NCBI GenBank assembly: GCA_022984795.1
Contig: JALIHJ010000044.1
Coordinates: 163,957 to 227,956 of the forward strand
Direction: 5' to 3'
Length of the DNA: 64,000 bases
Origin: Fabrea salina
Taxonomy: Eukaryota > Ciliophora > Heterotrichea > Heterotrichida > Fabreidae
In this document: in pieces, positions 27,650 to 36,129 of the stretch
Numbering within the stretch: position 1 is the stretch's first letter
Layout: every line of letters starts with the position of its first letter
Translations under genes and position numbers: made by a program
The notes under the pieces: generated by a model
Told to the model about the DNA's origin: nothing
Seen by the model: only the letters and a program-made list of their open reading frames with translations
Database searches by the model: none

Positions 27650-28531
27650 TCAAGAATTGACTTCTTGAAAGTTAGTGTGGCCTGTAGCTTTGTTATGCTC
27701 CAGTGCCTCTTTTTCGCCCTTGAGTCCTGTGTAGCAGGTTCCGCACATCAGACTGAAGTTAGCTACGTCAGTGTACTGCTTCTTCTTCTGCAATTCTTGA
27801 GCTAAATCCAAAGCTCCTTCAAAAGCAGACTGGTCGTCTACAGAAAACACCGTTTCGTCAGTTGCTTCGGGTTCTTGCTCAGACTTGTTGCGCACCAACA
27901 CGTCGTAGTGGATGCCGTCGTAGATTACGTAAATCCTTTCAGTGTAGTTTTCTTCTTGGCCAAAAAGGTCCACTCGGGCATTTTGGATAGAAACAGCAGC
28001 TATTTGTTTCTGGAAGTACTTAGACAGAATGGCCAGTTCAATAGCTCCGCCCCAAGAAGTTTCTTTCAGAATCCAGTTAACATACTCCTGGGGACTCTTG
28101 TCTAGATACGCTTCGTTGTAAGTAACTGGGTCGCTTTGCACAAACACTGCAATGATTTCGCGCAAGTGGTTGCCTGAAGTTTTTTGCTTGTTTTCAGCAG
28201 CATAAGCAACTGAGTTAAAAAGACACGAGTTGTCTGCAGGTATAATCCTTCGAATTATACTACTGCTGGACTGAGTAGACAGGGACTCTTGTTCTAGTTT
28301 GTCAAGAATAAGGGTCTCTCCAGAAGTGATTCCTATTGCTTTGAGGGTAGCTGAGTCTTGGGCTTCTAGTTGTTTAGGCGGGAACCCCCACTTTATAGCT
28401 TGGTTGTTGCAAGGAATGCTTGTTTGCGAAGCTACAAGTTCTTTTAAACTTTTCAAAGTAGAGTTTTCGGAGCATGAAAGAGTTTTATTTCCTTGAGGGC
28501 ACCTTATTCTAATAGTTAAGTTGTTTGACAT
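27650..28531 (-). CDS. YOD1: OTU1/YOD1-type deubiquitinase
   Basis: 293 residues from ATG 28531 (MSNNLTIRIRC); an upstream in-frame ATG at 28567 would overlap the divergent gene. Domains in order: UBX-like (about 1-80), OTU peptidase (about 95-225) with catalytic Cys in DNSCLFNSVAYA and His in DGIHYDVL, and a C-terminal C2H2 finger CGTC...H...H ending ATGHTNFQEV. YOD1/Otu1 works with the AAA ATPase p97/Cdc48 to trim ubiquitin in ER-associated degradation. The stop is TGA, and it falls at the place where YOD1 proteins end (HTNFGEV in human), which is evidence for TGA as stop. Confidence 0.93.
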   Translation of the reverse strand: MSNNLTIRIRCPQGNKTLSCSENSTLKSLKELVASQTSIPCNNQAIKWGFPPKQLEAQDSATLKAIGITSGETLILDKLEQESLSTQSSSSIIRRIIPADNSCLFNSVAYAAENKQKTSGNHLREIIAVFVQSDPVTYNEAYLDKSPQEYVNWILKETSWGGAIELAILSKYFQKQIAAVSIQNARVDLFGQEENYTERIYVIYDGIHYDVLVRNKSEQEPEATDETVFSVDDQSAFEGALDLAQELQKKKQYTDVANFSLMCGTCYTGLKGEKEALEHNKATGHTNFQEVNS

Positions 28532-28558
28532 ATTTATTACTGACCAGATTATACTTAA

Positions 28559-29152
28559 ATGATACAAGCAGTCATCTTGGTTCTAAAAAACCTAGACTTC
28601 CAAAGCAACTTGCCTAACTTAAACTCACTCGTATCTAAAGGAATCACAGGCAGATTGGTTTGGACTAAGTCAGGAAGTTTAGAATCAGCTTTGAACTTAC
28701 ACATGCAAGGACAAGTGCTTTCCAACTACTCAGTGGACATACCCCACACTTCAGTAGTTGCAGAGGAGGTGCTTGGCCTTATTGAAAACTCTAACTTAAG
28801 TTTGGTTTTGCTAGACTGTTCCCAGCCAGGCACTACTGAGGTAGCTGAGCGGATTTGTGCTTTAGAAAACGTACACTTAAGCGTCGTTGTAAGTCCTTGC
28901 AACTTTCCTGAGTTCCCAAAAGTGCCCAAACAGTCTTTTAACTTCATGGAGTGCAAAGACATCTCTAGTGAAGTGTTTACAGAGCACTGTGCTGCTTACG
29001 TTGAGTACGAAAACAACTATACCCGAGTTGACTGGGTGCAAAACTTAGGAGAAATGCTTTCAGAAGTAGGCGCCAACAGAGTAATCTTAGCCCACAACCA
29101 CACTAAAGAGGTGTGCTTTAGACTGGGGATCTCTAAAAAGTATGGAGCTTGA
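28559..29152 (+). CDS. Hypothetical protein, possible phosphatase/mutase-like fold
   Basis: 197 residues without signal peptide or membrane segment. The start MIQAVILVLKNLDFQSNLPNLNSLVSKGITGRL loosely recalls the beginning of alkaline-phosphatase/independent phosphoglycerate-mutase-like proteins (PNLDxLAxxGxxG), but the metal-binding Asp of that superfamily is not evident. Beta-alpha alternation with NSNLSLVLLDCS and NVHLSVVVSPCNF fits a Rossmann-like fold. It ends in TGA with a TAA three codons on. Divergent from OTU1 with 27 bp between. Function unknown. Confidence 0.6.
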   Translation: MIQAVILVLKNLDFQSNLPNLNSLVSKGITGRLVWTKSGSLESALNLHMQGQVLSNYSVDIPHTSVVAEEVLGLIENSNLSLVLLDCSQPGTTEVAERICALENVHLSVVVSPCNFPEFPKVPKQSFNFMECKDISSEVFTEHCAAYVEYENNYTRVDWVQNLGEMLSEVGANRVILAHNHTKEVCFRLGISKKYGA

Positions 29153-29215
29153 ACTCCCAACTAACTAGTTAAAAATGGTATGTAATTGGCCTATCCGTTT
29201 ATACAGGTTTAGAAA

Positions 29216-29386
29216 ATGGGAGTTCTGCTGTGTTGTTGTCCTAAAAGAGACAAAGAAACTGCTGCACCTCAGAAAGAAGAAGAAGACCTTATTGAAAAAA
29301 GAACTTTTAAAGAAGAAGAAATAGAACAGTCCGTTCCCAACAACCACTCATACCTATCTGACATCGACCAAGAACACAGTGACTGA
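29216..29386 (+). CDS. Small lipid-anchored acidic protein
   Basis: 56 residues starting MGVLLCCCPKRDKE, too short to stand out by length. Gly2 followed by three consecutive Cys is a typical dual acylation (myristoyl plus palmitoyl) membrane anchor. The rest is charged (EEEDLIEKRTFKEEEIEQ) and ends SDIDQEHSD before TGA. Codon choice matches the neighbours. An ATG at 29175 in another frame is rejected because it stops after 23 codons. The role is unknown; similar small acyl-anchored proteins act as membrane adaptors. Confidence 0.6.
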   Translation: MGVLLCCCPKRDKETAAPQKEEEDLIEKRTFKEEEIEQSVPNNHSYLSDIDQEHSD

Positions 29387-29423
29387 GGCTTAAAAGTGTT
29401 TAACTTAAATCTAATGAAATAAT

Positions 29424-30557
29424 CTATTCTAGGAATGGCTCCAAAATATTGTAAATTTCAGACCATTTCTGCTTTAGTTTCTTTTTATGCAGAAGGGGTT
29501 TGAGGTTTTCCAGAATAATTTTCAGTTTCTTCTTAAGTTCTAAGCTGCCAAACTCAGCAGCAGTTCTTAAAACGTAGCACCCATAGGTGCAGTTCATCAG
29601 CACCAAAAGTTTTTCTTCAGAGAGGACTTCGCTGATTAAGTTCTCGCGCAAAAAGTCCACTCTCATGCACCTTTCCATTACGTTGGAAGAAAACTTCTGA
29701 ACGCATAACTGGCCAAGGTTGTTTTTGAACTGGTTAAATAAAGGCCGGCAAGCTGAGTCACTCCACACGTCCAGAACCTTCTGAACTACGTAGTTGCCAT
29801 AGGGGTCCTGCACCAAAACCAAAGCGTCTCGGCAAAGTTCCTGGAATATAGTTTTGTCGTCCACACACTTCTTTATGACACAAAGACCTAATTTGTCTTT
29901 AGCTAAGAAAGTGCAGTTTCCTTGGAGTTCATTTATCATGAACTTCCTGTCTTTCAAGGTGATAAGTAATCTTTGTATTACGTGGGAAGCGTAGGCGTGG
30001 GTTGAAAGTTGCACTACTTTTCCGGAGAACTCCTGTTTGTAGATAGTTTCTTCTTCTTCTAAAGAAGCCATGCCTATAACTGTCTGCAGTGAATGCGTCC
30101 CTCTGACGTCTTTGGCTATTTTTAAAAGGGAGTTACGCATGCTTTTGAGTAAGTAGAGCCTTTGGGAAGCATTCGCAGATTGGAAAAGCGACTGGCACAT
30201 GTAGTTTCCGTAGACGTCGATCATGAGGTCTCCGATGTGAGGAGCCATGACTATAACTATTTTTTTGATTTCTTCGGGACGCGACTTGGCCACTAGCTGT
30301 TGTGCTTTTTTGCTGCCAGACTTTGTTTTGACTTCAAACGGAAGGCTGCGCAGGTCGATTTTCCCGAAGCCCGGGAAAAGAACTTCCGAGAGATCTTCAG
30401 AGTCCTCCGGTTTTTCTGGATTGATACCTTGACTGAACAAACTGTCCAAAGTAGTAGTGGTTGCCAGGGGAAGTTTGTAGCCTAACTTCACTGGGAAGTT
30501 TTCATTTAGCTTGAGGTCATCTGCTCCGAGCAGTATTCCAGACAAATCAATGTCCAT
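29424..30557 (-). CDS. Pumilio/PUF-repeat RNA-binding protein
   Basis: 377 residues. After an N-terminal 90 residues without known domain, residues about 95-375 form PUF repeats: IGDLMIDVYGNYMCQSLF, DVRGTHSLQTVI, LSTHAYASHVIQRLL, DKLGLCVIKKCV, DPYGNYVVQKVL, QKFSSNVMERCM and NCTYGCYVLRTA. Each repeat contributes a base-contacting helix. PUF proteins bind 3' UTRs and repress or localise mRNAs. Base specificity cannot be fixed here but the triplets are readable from the repeats. It is preceded by about 200 bp of AT-rich spacer. Confidence 0.92.
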   Translation of the reverse strand: MDIDLSGILLGADDLKLNENFPVKLGYKLPLATTTTLDSLFSQGINPEKPEDSEDLSEVLFPGFGKIDLRSLPFEVKTKSGSKKAQQLVAKSRPEEIKKIVIVMAPHIGDLMIDVYGNYMCQSLFQSANASQRLYLLKSMRNSLLKIAKDVRGTHSLQTVIGMASLEEEETIYKQEFSGKVVQLSTHAYASHVIQRLLITLKDRKFMINELQGNCTFLAKDKLGLCVIKKCVDDKTIFQELCRDALVLVQDPYGNYVVQKVLDVWSDSACRPLFNQFKNNLGQLCVQKFSSNVMERCMRVDFLRENLISEVLSEEKLLVLMNCTYGCYVLRTAAEFGSLELKKKLKIILENLKPLLHKKKLKQKWSEIYNILEPFLE

Positions 30558-30759
30558 TATTTATTATCGGAAGAACTGTAGTTATTCATTTCTTATAATT
30601 TAAAATTATAGGTTTTAAAATGAAAATTCATTCTGATGCTTATAAAAATGAAAATACATACTCAACTTAATCTCTGGAATCCAGAATTTTAAGTTTAAAG
30701 TGAAAATTCAGTAACTGTAATGGTTCTTAATTTTTTCAACAACTCCAATTAAGAAATTT

Positions 30760-31413
30760 TTAACTATAATGGTTCTGAGTGCCAAAGCGGCAGAGCTTTT
30801 CTTCAAGGTCGCTGTTTAAGGACTCAGAAGGCCTTTGAATTCTTTGATTAGCTGACTCTGACTCAAGGAACTCGGCTACCACTTGTAGAGTTCCTTCTAC
30901 GTTTTTGATCCTTTCTTTGCTGTCCCAAACTTCACTTAACAAAGTTTTGCTTTCCTGGCCTAGACTCTTAACTCGGTCTTCGATTTCCAGGATCTTGGAG
31001 TCATAATCTTTGCTGGTTTTGTTCAAAGCACTTAGCTTTTGTAGAATGGGGGATAACTCTGGGTCACTTTTCCGACTTTTTGACACAAGTGGATAAGCAG
31101 GCTTTCTGCGTATCACTCCTAGCAAGTCATGCCTTTCACGGACGAAAAAGGGGTGCTCAAATGCATGGCATTGGTTTTTACACCTACGTTTATGGAAATC
31201 ATACATATTAAGTTGACGGACAAAACTTGCTAGGTTGTTGTGCTTGAAGTACTTAGGAAGGACTTCTTCGCTGAAAGCTTTTGAGTTCTTTATGACAAAA
31301 GACTTTCCGTCTTGGGACCAACACACAGTGTCTGAGTAGGTTGGGTCACTGATCATTTCGAAGGTCTTTTGCAGAAAAGTAGTTGGGATTGTATCAGTGT
31401 CTTTTCCCTTCAT
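30760..31413 (-). CDS. HSF: Heat-shock transcription factor
   Basis: 217 residues. Residues about 8-100 are the winged-helix HSF DNA-binding domain: FLQKTFEMISDPTYSDTVCW, then FVIKNSKAFSEEVLPKYFKHNNLASFVRQLNMYDFHK, which includes the recognition helix and the strict NMYDFHK motif. A predicted coiled coil (about 130-185, LSALNKTSKDYDSKILEIEDRVKSLG) should form the trimer. There is no long activation domain, so the protein is short. A heat-shock element lies 60 bp upstream of its ATG, suggesting autoregulation. Confidence 0.95.
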   Translation of the reverse strand: MKGKDTDTIPTTFLQKTFEMISDPTYSDTVCWSQDGKSFVIKNSKAFSEEVLPKYFKHNNLASFVRQLNMYDFHKRRCKNQCHAFEHPFFVRERHDLLGVIRRKPAYPLVSKSRKSDPELSPILQKLSALNKTSKDYDSKILEIEDRVKSLGQESKTLLSEVWDSKERIKNVEGTLQVVAEFLESESANQRIQRPSESLNSDLEEKLCRFGTQNHYS

Positions 31414-31472
31414 ATTTCAAGTTTACACTGCATTAGTTAAGTTAGTTTAAAACAGTATTTTAGGTAACTTTG

Positions 31473-31486
31473 TTCTAGAATGCTTC
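31473..31486. promoter_or_regulatory. Heat-shock element upstream of HSF gene
   Basis: TTCTAGAA (two inverted nGAAn units, an exact palindrome), with a further TTC at 31484-31486 one base out of the ideal 5-bp register. It lies in the 113-bp gap upstream of the HSF start at 31413. Confidence 0.55.
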
Positions 31487-31526
31487 ATTTTCAACTAAAA
31501 TTTGTTATGCAATTCTAACTATTATG

Positions 31527-34295
31527 TTAATTCCTTCTCTTGTAAAAAAGAACGTAGGAGGCTTGTGAAACGATTTGGCTTGTTTCCCTAACTGGACTTA
31601 CATTCGAGTCGTCAAAGTAAAACCATTTTTCTTTATGCGGGCTCCAAACATAAGCAGTGTAGTGCCCAAAACTCATAGAACCGTAGTGGTTGGTGACTCC
31701 GTACAAGTCATAAACTCCTCCACCTGCCAGAGTGAACCTGTCCATTTCAAGGCCTTCAATAGGGAAGTCTACAACTTTGTTGTTTCGCGAACTATAGTAA
31801 CCACTTTGCTTGAACCTTTTAAGGTGAATAATCAGTACTTTGGGCAGCTTGTATATGTCCATCTTTTTAGTGCCTCTCACGTGGTCTTTGCACTTGGGAC
31901 AAAAAGTAGTGTTTTTCTCGTCCAGTTGTTCTGGGCTTGAGAAGTACTCTAAACAGTCGTAAAGAGTCACCTTTGCCCCTTTTTGTTCAGCCAGCAACTT
32001 ATCAATTCTTTTCACTGACTCGTGCTCTTCAACTTTGCTCAGTTTGTTAAGTAAAGCTTTTTGGGTTTCTTTAGCCCACACAATTTCGAGTTTGAAGTTT
32101 TTGTTGAGTTCTTTGCACTTCTCAACATAGGAACCTAGGAGTTCTTCAGTATAAGGCACAGAACAGTTGGTACAACTTGACTTTTCACAAAACACACAAG
32201 GACTTGTAGGCTTGTAGTAGTAACTTGAGTACCCTTTTCTCCTGTTAGGGTTTACAAAGTTAAGAGTGAACAACTGGTCGTTTGAGTTCCCAAAAATAGA
32301 AGGAAAGTTTTCTCTGAACTTTTCTTGAGCTTTGTCAAGGTCTTCAGGACACACAATAGCCATTACGCTAGAAAACACTGCAAAGTATAACTCTTGAAGT
32401 GTTTCGGACTCAGAAACCCTCAGTAGTCTAGGTTGGGCCACTCCTGACTTTTGAGAAATGCTGAAGTAAGCAGACTCTTTTGCTTGCTCTAGAATTACCA
32501 CTGTTTCGTTTAGCCCCAATTCAGGCACTTCGTAAGCGTACAAGTTGTAGTTGTTTTCTGTGGCTTTTAAAGGTTCAAAAGAGTAGTTTACTACAGAAGC
32601 AAGTTCTAGCTTGTCATTGCTCACTTCAAACATTTCTGAGATCTGTGCTTTGATGTCTTCAGCAGTGTAGTTTCTGTTGACCAGCAACTTTAGCTTAACT
32701 GGAGAGTTCAAAAGTTCTGCAGGGACAAATGTAACTTCTATTGAGGTTTGCTGCTTTGTGGGAATGGGCAAAGTAAGCATCATAAAGGGGTCAAAGGCTA
32801 GACTTACTCCCTGGCAGTTAGGACAAGTCAGTTCAGACCTGTACTGTCCGTACATCAGATCCACAATAATGCTTTGGTTTCTAGCTATGTGGGCTTCCCA
32901 AAACACACTTGCCATCTGCTGTTCAGTCATTCCTTCTGTTTTGAGTTCTTCTATGTAAGGCTTCTTCTTAACTCTGTTTAGGTCTTCGTGAATAAAATCT
33001 AGCAAAAACGAAATTGCTTCCTGGGAGTCATGTTGTTGGTACCCTGAAAACTGCCTTGCAAAGGTTCCTAAGGTCCTTTTGAACCTCCAAGGACTCAAAA
33101 ACTCACTGGTCCCATACCACATTTCATTTATTAGCTGAGCGTAAGAAGACACTAACTGACCTCCAGTTCCTAAAGCGTTGTCGGTATTGATTTCCTCCTT
33201 GAAAGCTCCAGACAAAAAGTGCTCAGTGAGTTCGTAAGTGTTCGATAAACACTGAAGTCCTGAGTTCATGTAGCAAGTGTTTCCTAAGTTTTGGAGTCCG
33301 CATAGACCCATTCTGCTGCTAGGAGTTCTTTCATAAAAGGTAGGAGCTGCTTCCCGAGTTAAGTAAGGAGACCGGTTGTTGTTTGAGTAAGAAAGCACTG
33401 ACTTGCCACAACTGTGGTACTTGGAGTCTTGCCCCATGCACTTTGTTGAGCAGTACTCATTCTTGCCACAGTCGCACTTAATAGAGTTCGCCATTTCTTT
33501 CTTATAGCAGTTTTCGCATCTTTTAGAACTCTTTTGAGTAAAAGTCCAAGGAGAGAAGTCAGACTTAAGTTCAGCCACTAAAATGTCAGAGTCAGCTACT
33601 TCAGCTTCTTCTAAAGAGCTGCTCTCATACAAAAGGCTTCCAGGAAAAGCCACATTACTAGTTTTAACGGTCTTTTTTAAGTCTTCTAAGTTATAAGTTG
33701 TGTTGAGTTTCCACAGCCGAATGTGTTGCTGACTAATTTCTTTTCCAAGTCTTTCTCTCATAATTCTTCTAATCTTAGTTGATATTTCCCTTACTGAAGC
33801 TTTGTGGGAAACAAACATAACTCTGGTAGTGCCTTCTTCGATTTTGTGCTCTTTCAAACAAAAACCTAGCTGAATGGGCTTAAGGTTCACTTCAACTTGG
33901 GTTTCTAGGTCGTTGATAGCAATGCTTTTTCTCTTAATTTCGCAGTCTCCGAGGACTCCAAACTTCTCTTTGAAGTAGTTCCAAGCTTTGGGCGGCAGAA
34001 TCTCGTAATCCAATCCAATTTCGAGTCCTTCGCGGAGTACTTTTTCTGTTTGGGTAGTTAGGTGTTTGGGGTTCTCTTCAAGTAAGTCACTGTTGTCCAC
34101 AGGAGTCATCTCGACTTCTCCAGCTCTTTCTTTCAGGCCCATAAATTGCTTCCATTTATCAAGCCACTTCATGCTTACGATGTACCAAAGTTCTCCTTCT
34201 TCTGGCATGTTGTTGAAGCTGCTGCGTGGCACTCCGTCGTCTACACCTTCTATCCACTTCAGCACCTCACGAGCTTCTTGTTCTATTCCGTTCAT
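31527..34295 (-). CDS. Ubiquitin-specific protease with DUSP, Ubl-like and MYND-type domains
   Basis: 922 residues. N-terminal DUSP-like region (about 1-100, WYIVSMKWLDKWKQFMG), a ubiquitin-like stretch (about 145-215), a MYND-type zinc finger (about 258-295, CENC...CDC...YCSTKC...H-S-C), then the USP core (about 335-920). The core has catalytic Cys in LGNTCYMN, the QQHDSQEA box and catalytic His in GSMSFGHYTAYV; a CxxC pair near SLTCPNC and CPKC marks the zinc ribbon. The order DUSP-Ubl-USP is that of USP4/11/15, while MYND fingers occur in USP19; the combination is unusual. It removes ubiquitin from substrates not identifiable here. Confidence 0.92.
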   Translation of the reverse strand: MNGIEQEAREVLKWIEGVDDGVPRSSFNNMPEEGELWYIVSMKWLDKWKQFMGLKERAGEVEMTPVDNSDLLEENPKHLTTQTEKVLREGLEIGLDYEILPPKAWNYFKEKFGVLGDCEIKRKSIAINDLETQVEVNLKPIQLGFCLKEHKIEEGTTRVMFVSHKASVREISTKIRRIMRERLGKEISQQHIRLWKLNTTYNLEDLKKTVKTSNVAFPGSLLYESSSLEEAEVADSDILVAELKSDFSPWTFTQKSSKRCENCYKKEMANSIKCDCGKNEYCSTKCMGQDSKYHSCGKSVLSYSNNNRSPYLTREAAPTFYERTPSSRMGLCGLQNLGNTCYMNSGLQCLSNTYELTEHFLSGAFKEEINTDNALGTGGQLVSSYAQLINEMWYGTSEFLSPWRFKRTLGTFARQFSGYQQHDSQEAISFLLDFIHEDLNRVKKKPYIEELKTEGMTEQQMASVFWEAHIARNQSIIVDLMYGQYRSELTCPNCQGVSLAFDPFMMLTLPIPTKQQTSIEVTFVPAELLNSPVKLKLLVNRNYTAEDIKAQISEMFEVSNDKLELASVVNYSFEPLKATENNYNLYAYEVPELGLNETVVILEQAKESAYFSISQKSGVAQPRLLRVSESETLQELYFAVFSSVMAIVCPEDLDKAQEKFRENFPSIFGNSNDQLFTLNFVNPNRRKGYSSYYYKPTSPCVFCEKSSCTNCSVPYTEELLGSYVEKCKELNKNFKLEIVWAKETQKALLNKLSKVEEHESVKRIDKLLAEQKGAKVTLYDCLEYFSSPEQLDEKNTTFCPKCKDHVRGTKKMDIYKLPKVLIIHLKRFKQSGYYSSRNNKVVDFPIEGLEMDRFTLAGGGVYDLYGVTNHYGSMSFGHYTAYVWSPHKEKWFYFDDSNVSPVRETSQIVSQASYVLFYKRRN

Positions 34296-34326
34296 TTTTA
34301 TTATCTCTGAATCTATTTATTTATAC

Positions 34327-34938
34327 TTAAGCCACTCCGCTGAGTTGCGTTGAAATCCTGGGAAGCATCTTGCCTTGGTCCTTCTCAAGCCTATTTACAC
34401 AGTCAGTGTTCAGTCCCTCAGTTTCCATCTTAACAATCCAAGACACAGTGCAGGAGTTCTCTGTGATGGGACGTACAACAAAGCCTTCCATGTTGACGTT
34501 GACTCTAGGAACCTCTTCAGGCCTCTGGTCGTAGTTCATGCTTTTGCAGGCAACACAAGTCACGTTATCGGGGTCAGTGTGCACTCCTTGCACAAAAACT
34601 ATTTCTCTGCTTTCAGTTCCTACTTTGAACTTGTTGTAAATCAGTTGGATGTTTTCTGGGTAGGTCTTGATCAGTTCAACTTTTTCAGTTGTGGGGTCGA
34701 AGCTCGAGATGTTGTTGGGGTCTGAAAGGAAACTAACCACTTTCTGGCAGCTAAAAGGCATTTCGCACTGAGTTTTGGTGTACACATGCTTGTGGGCTTG
34801 GATTTTCATCCTGGTTTGTCCTTGTTTTTCTTTAACTAGTTCCCACCTTTCATCTTCGTCTGCGTTTCTGATCATTTCAACTACAGAGTTGAATAAGTTA
34901 GTTGCAGTCTCCCGTTCTTTTTCTTCTTCTGGATTCAT
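34327..34938 (-). CDS. START-domain protein (third copy)
   Basis: 203 residues, mainly START/SRPBCC-like: a leading helix, then FLSDPNNISSFDPTTEKVELI and YNKFKVGTESREIVFVQGV. The layout and length match the tandem START genes at 10190-11404 (same order DPNN...W/FD...E, then REI(L/V)), but sequence is clearly diverged and it lies outside the conversion tract. It is likely a soluble lipid carrier. It is followed by the PKA catalytic gene upstream on the chromosome minus strand, with 89 bp between. Confidence 0.8.
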   Translation of the reverse strand: MNPEEEKERETATNLFNSVVEMIRNADEDERWELVKEKQGQTRMKIQAHKHVYTKTQCEMPFSCQKVVSFLSDPNNISSFDPTTEKVELIKTYPENIQLIYNKFKVGTESREIVFVQGVHTDPDNVTCVACKSMNYDQRPEEVPRVNVNMEGFVVRPITENSCTVSWIVKMETEGLNTDCVNRLEKDQGKMLPRISTQLSGVA

Positions 34939-35027
34939 TTATAAGAGCTTAGCTTTTTTCCCTTTTATGGTTAACCAGAAGTATGGAACTTTTGTAGGAA
35001 TAATAGTTCTGAGCTTAAATTAAGACT

Positions 35028-35975
35028 CTACCACTCCAAGAAGGGGTCAACTGAGGGGTCAACTGGAACGTTCAACTCTTCTACTTCTTCGATGTATTCG
35101 AAGTGCGTGCAGTCGTCTGGACCTGCTATCGTAGGAACATAGGGAGCCTTCGCTTCTCCCATTATGATTTTCTGCCAGTTGATTCCTGAGAACCACTTGT
35201 GGAACTTGATGTCGTTTACTCCTCCTTTCAAGTTGCCGAACCTTTTAGACAGGTCTTTCGTAAGTAAGTGCCTAACTAGCCTTCTTCCTTGGCTGTCGAT
35301 GTTTTTGGGGAACTTTACTTTGCACCTAATGATGTTTTCGTAGATCTGCATGGGGTCTTCTGCTGTGAAGGGGTCAATTCCAACTAGCAGTTCGTAAATA
35401 AGAACTCCTAAGGACCACCAGTCCACTGGTTTCCCATGACCTTTGTTCAGCAGGATCTCAGGTGCAATGTACTCAGGAGTCCCGCATATGGTGTAAGTCC
35501 TGTCTACCACGACTTTCGCAAACCCGAAGTCAGTTAACTTTAAGTACCCATTAGCTCCTATTAATAAGTTCTCAGGTTTCAGGTCCCGGTAAACAATGCT
35601 TTTGGAGTGCAAGTACTCAAGCATCACAACGACTTGTGCTGCGTAAAACTTAGCGTGGTCGTTGGATAGCCTTCCCACGCTTCTCAGGTAAGTAAAAAGT
35701 TCGCCTCCTTGGACGTACTCGGTTACGAACTTGATAGTGGAGTCGTCTTGGAAGTAAGAGTCTAAATAGACCAGCAAAGGGTGCTCTATTTGTCTTAGAA
35801 TCATGAACTCAGACATCACGTGGTCCACTTGTTTTTGTTGAATGATCGATGATTTCGAAAGGCTTTTTATGGCGAAGTACTTGTCGGTGGCTTTTTCTTT
35901 GGCCAATTTAACAATCCCAAAGGAACCTGTACCGATGGTTCTCAGAATTTCAAAGTCTTCAAGAGTTTTTTTCAT
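35028..35975 (-). CDS. cAMP-dependent protein kinase catalytic subunit (PKA-C)
   Basis: 315 residues from ATG 35975 (MKKTLEDFEILRTIG); an in-frame ATG at 36014 would only add non-conserved sequence. The AGC kinase domain spans about 8-265: GTGSFGIV, lysine in FAIKSL, YRDLKPEN, TDFGFAKVV, and TICGTPEYIAPE with the activation-loop Thr. The C-terminal AGC tail ends DPFLEW, close to the hydrophobic FxxF/W motif. It resembles PKA-C more than PKG or PKB in the order DFEILRTIGTGSFG. The likely inhibitory partner is the regulatory subunit at 20283-21446. Confidence 0.92.
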   Translation of the reverse strand: MKKTLEDFEILRTIGTGSFGIVKLAKEKATDKYFAIKSLSKSSIIQQKQVDHVMSEFMILRQIEHPLLVYLDSYFQDDSTIKFVTEYVQGGELFTYLRSVGRLSNDHAKFYAAQVVVMLEYLHSKSIVYRDLKPENLLIGANGYLKLTDFGFAKVVVDRTYTICGTPEYIAPEILLNKGHGKPVDWWSLGVLIYELLVGIDPFTAEDPMQIYENIIRCKVKFPKNIDSQGRRLVRHLLTKDLSKRFGNLKGGVNDIKFHKWFSGINWQKIIMGEAKAPYVPTIAGPDDCTHFEYIEEVEELNVPVDPSVDPFLEW

Positions 35976-36129
35976 TTTAGAATTACTAACTACTGCGATA
36001 GACAACAAAATCAAAAACTTCGCAGACTGTATCTACAAGAGAAGACACCTAAAACGCAAACCAGAAGGCCTGCACCCTCATGTACCCAAAGGCCCACAGC
36101 TAGATAACATGACAATAAATAAAGAATTG

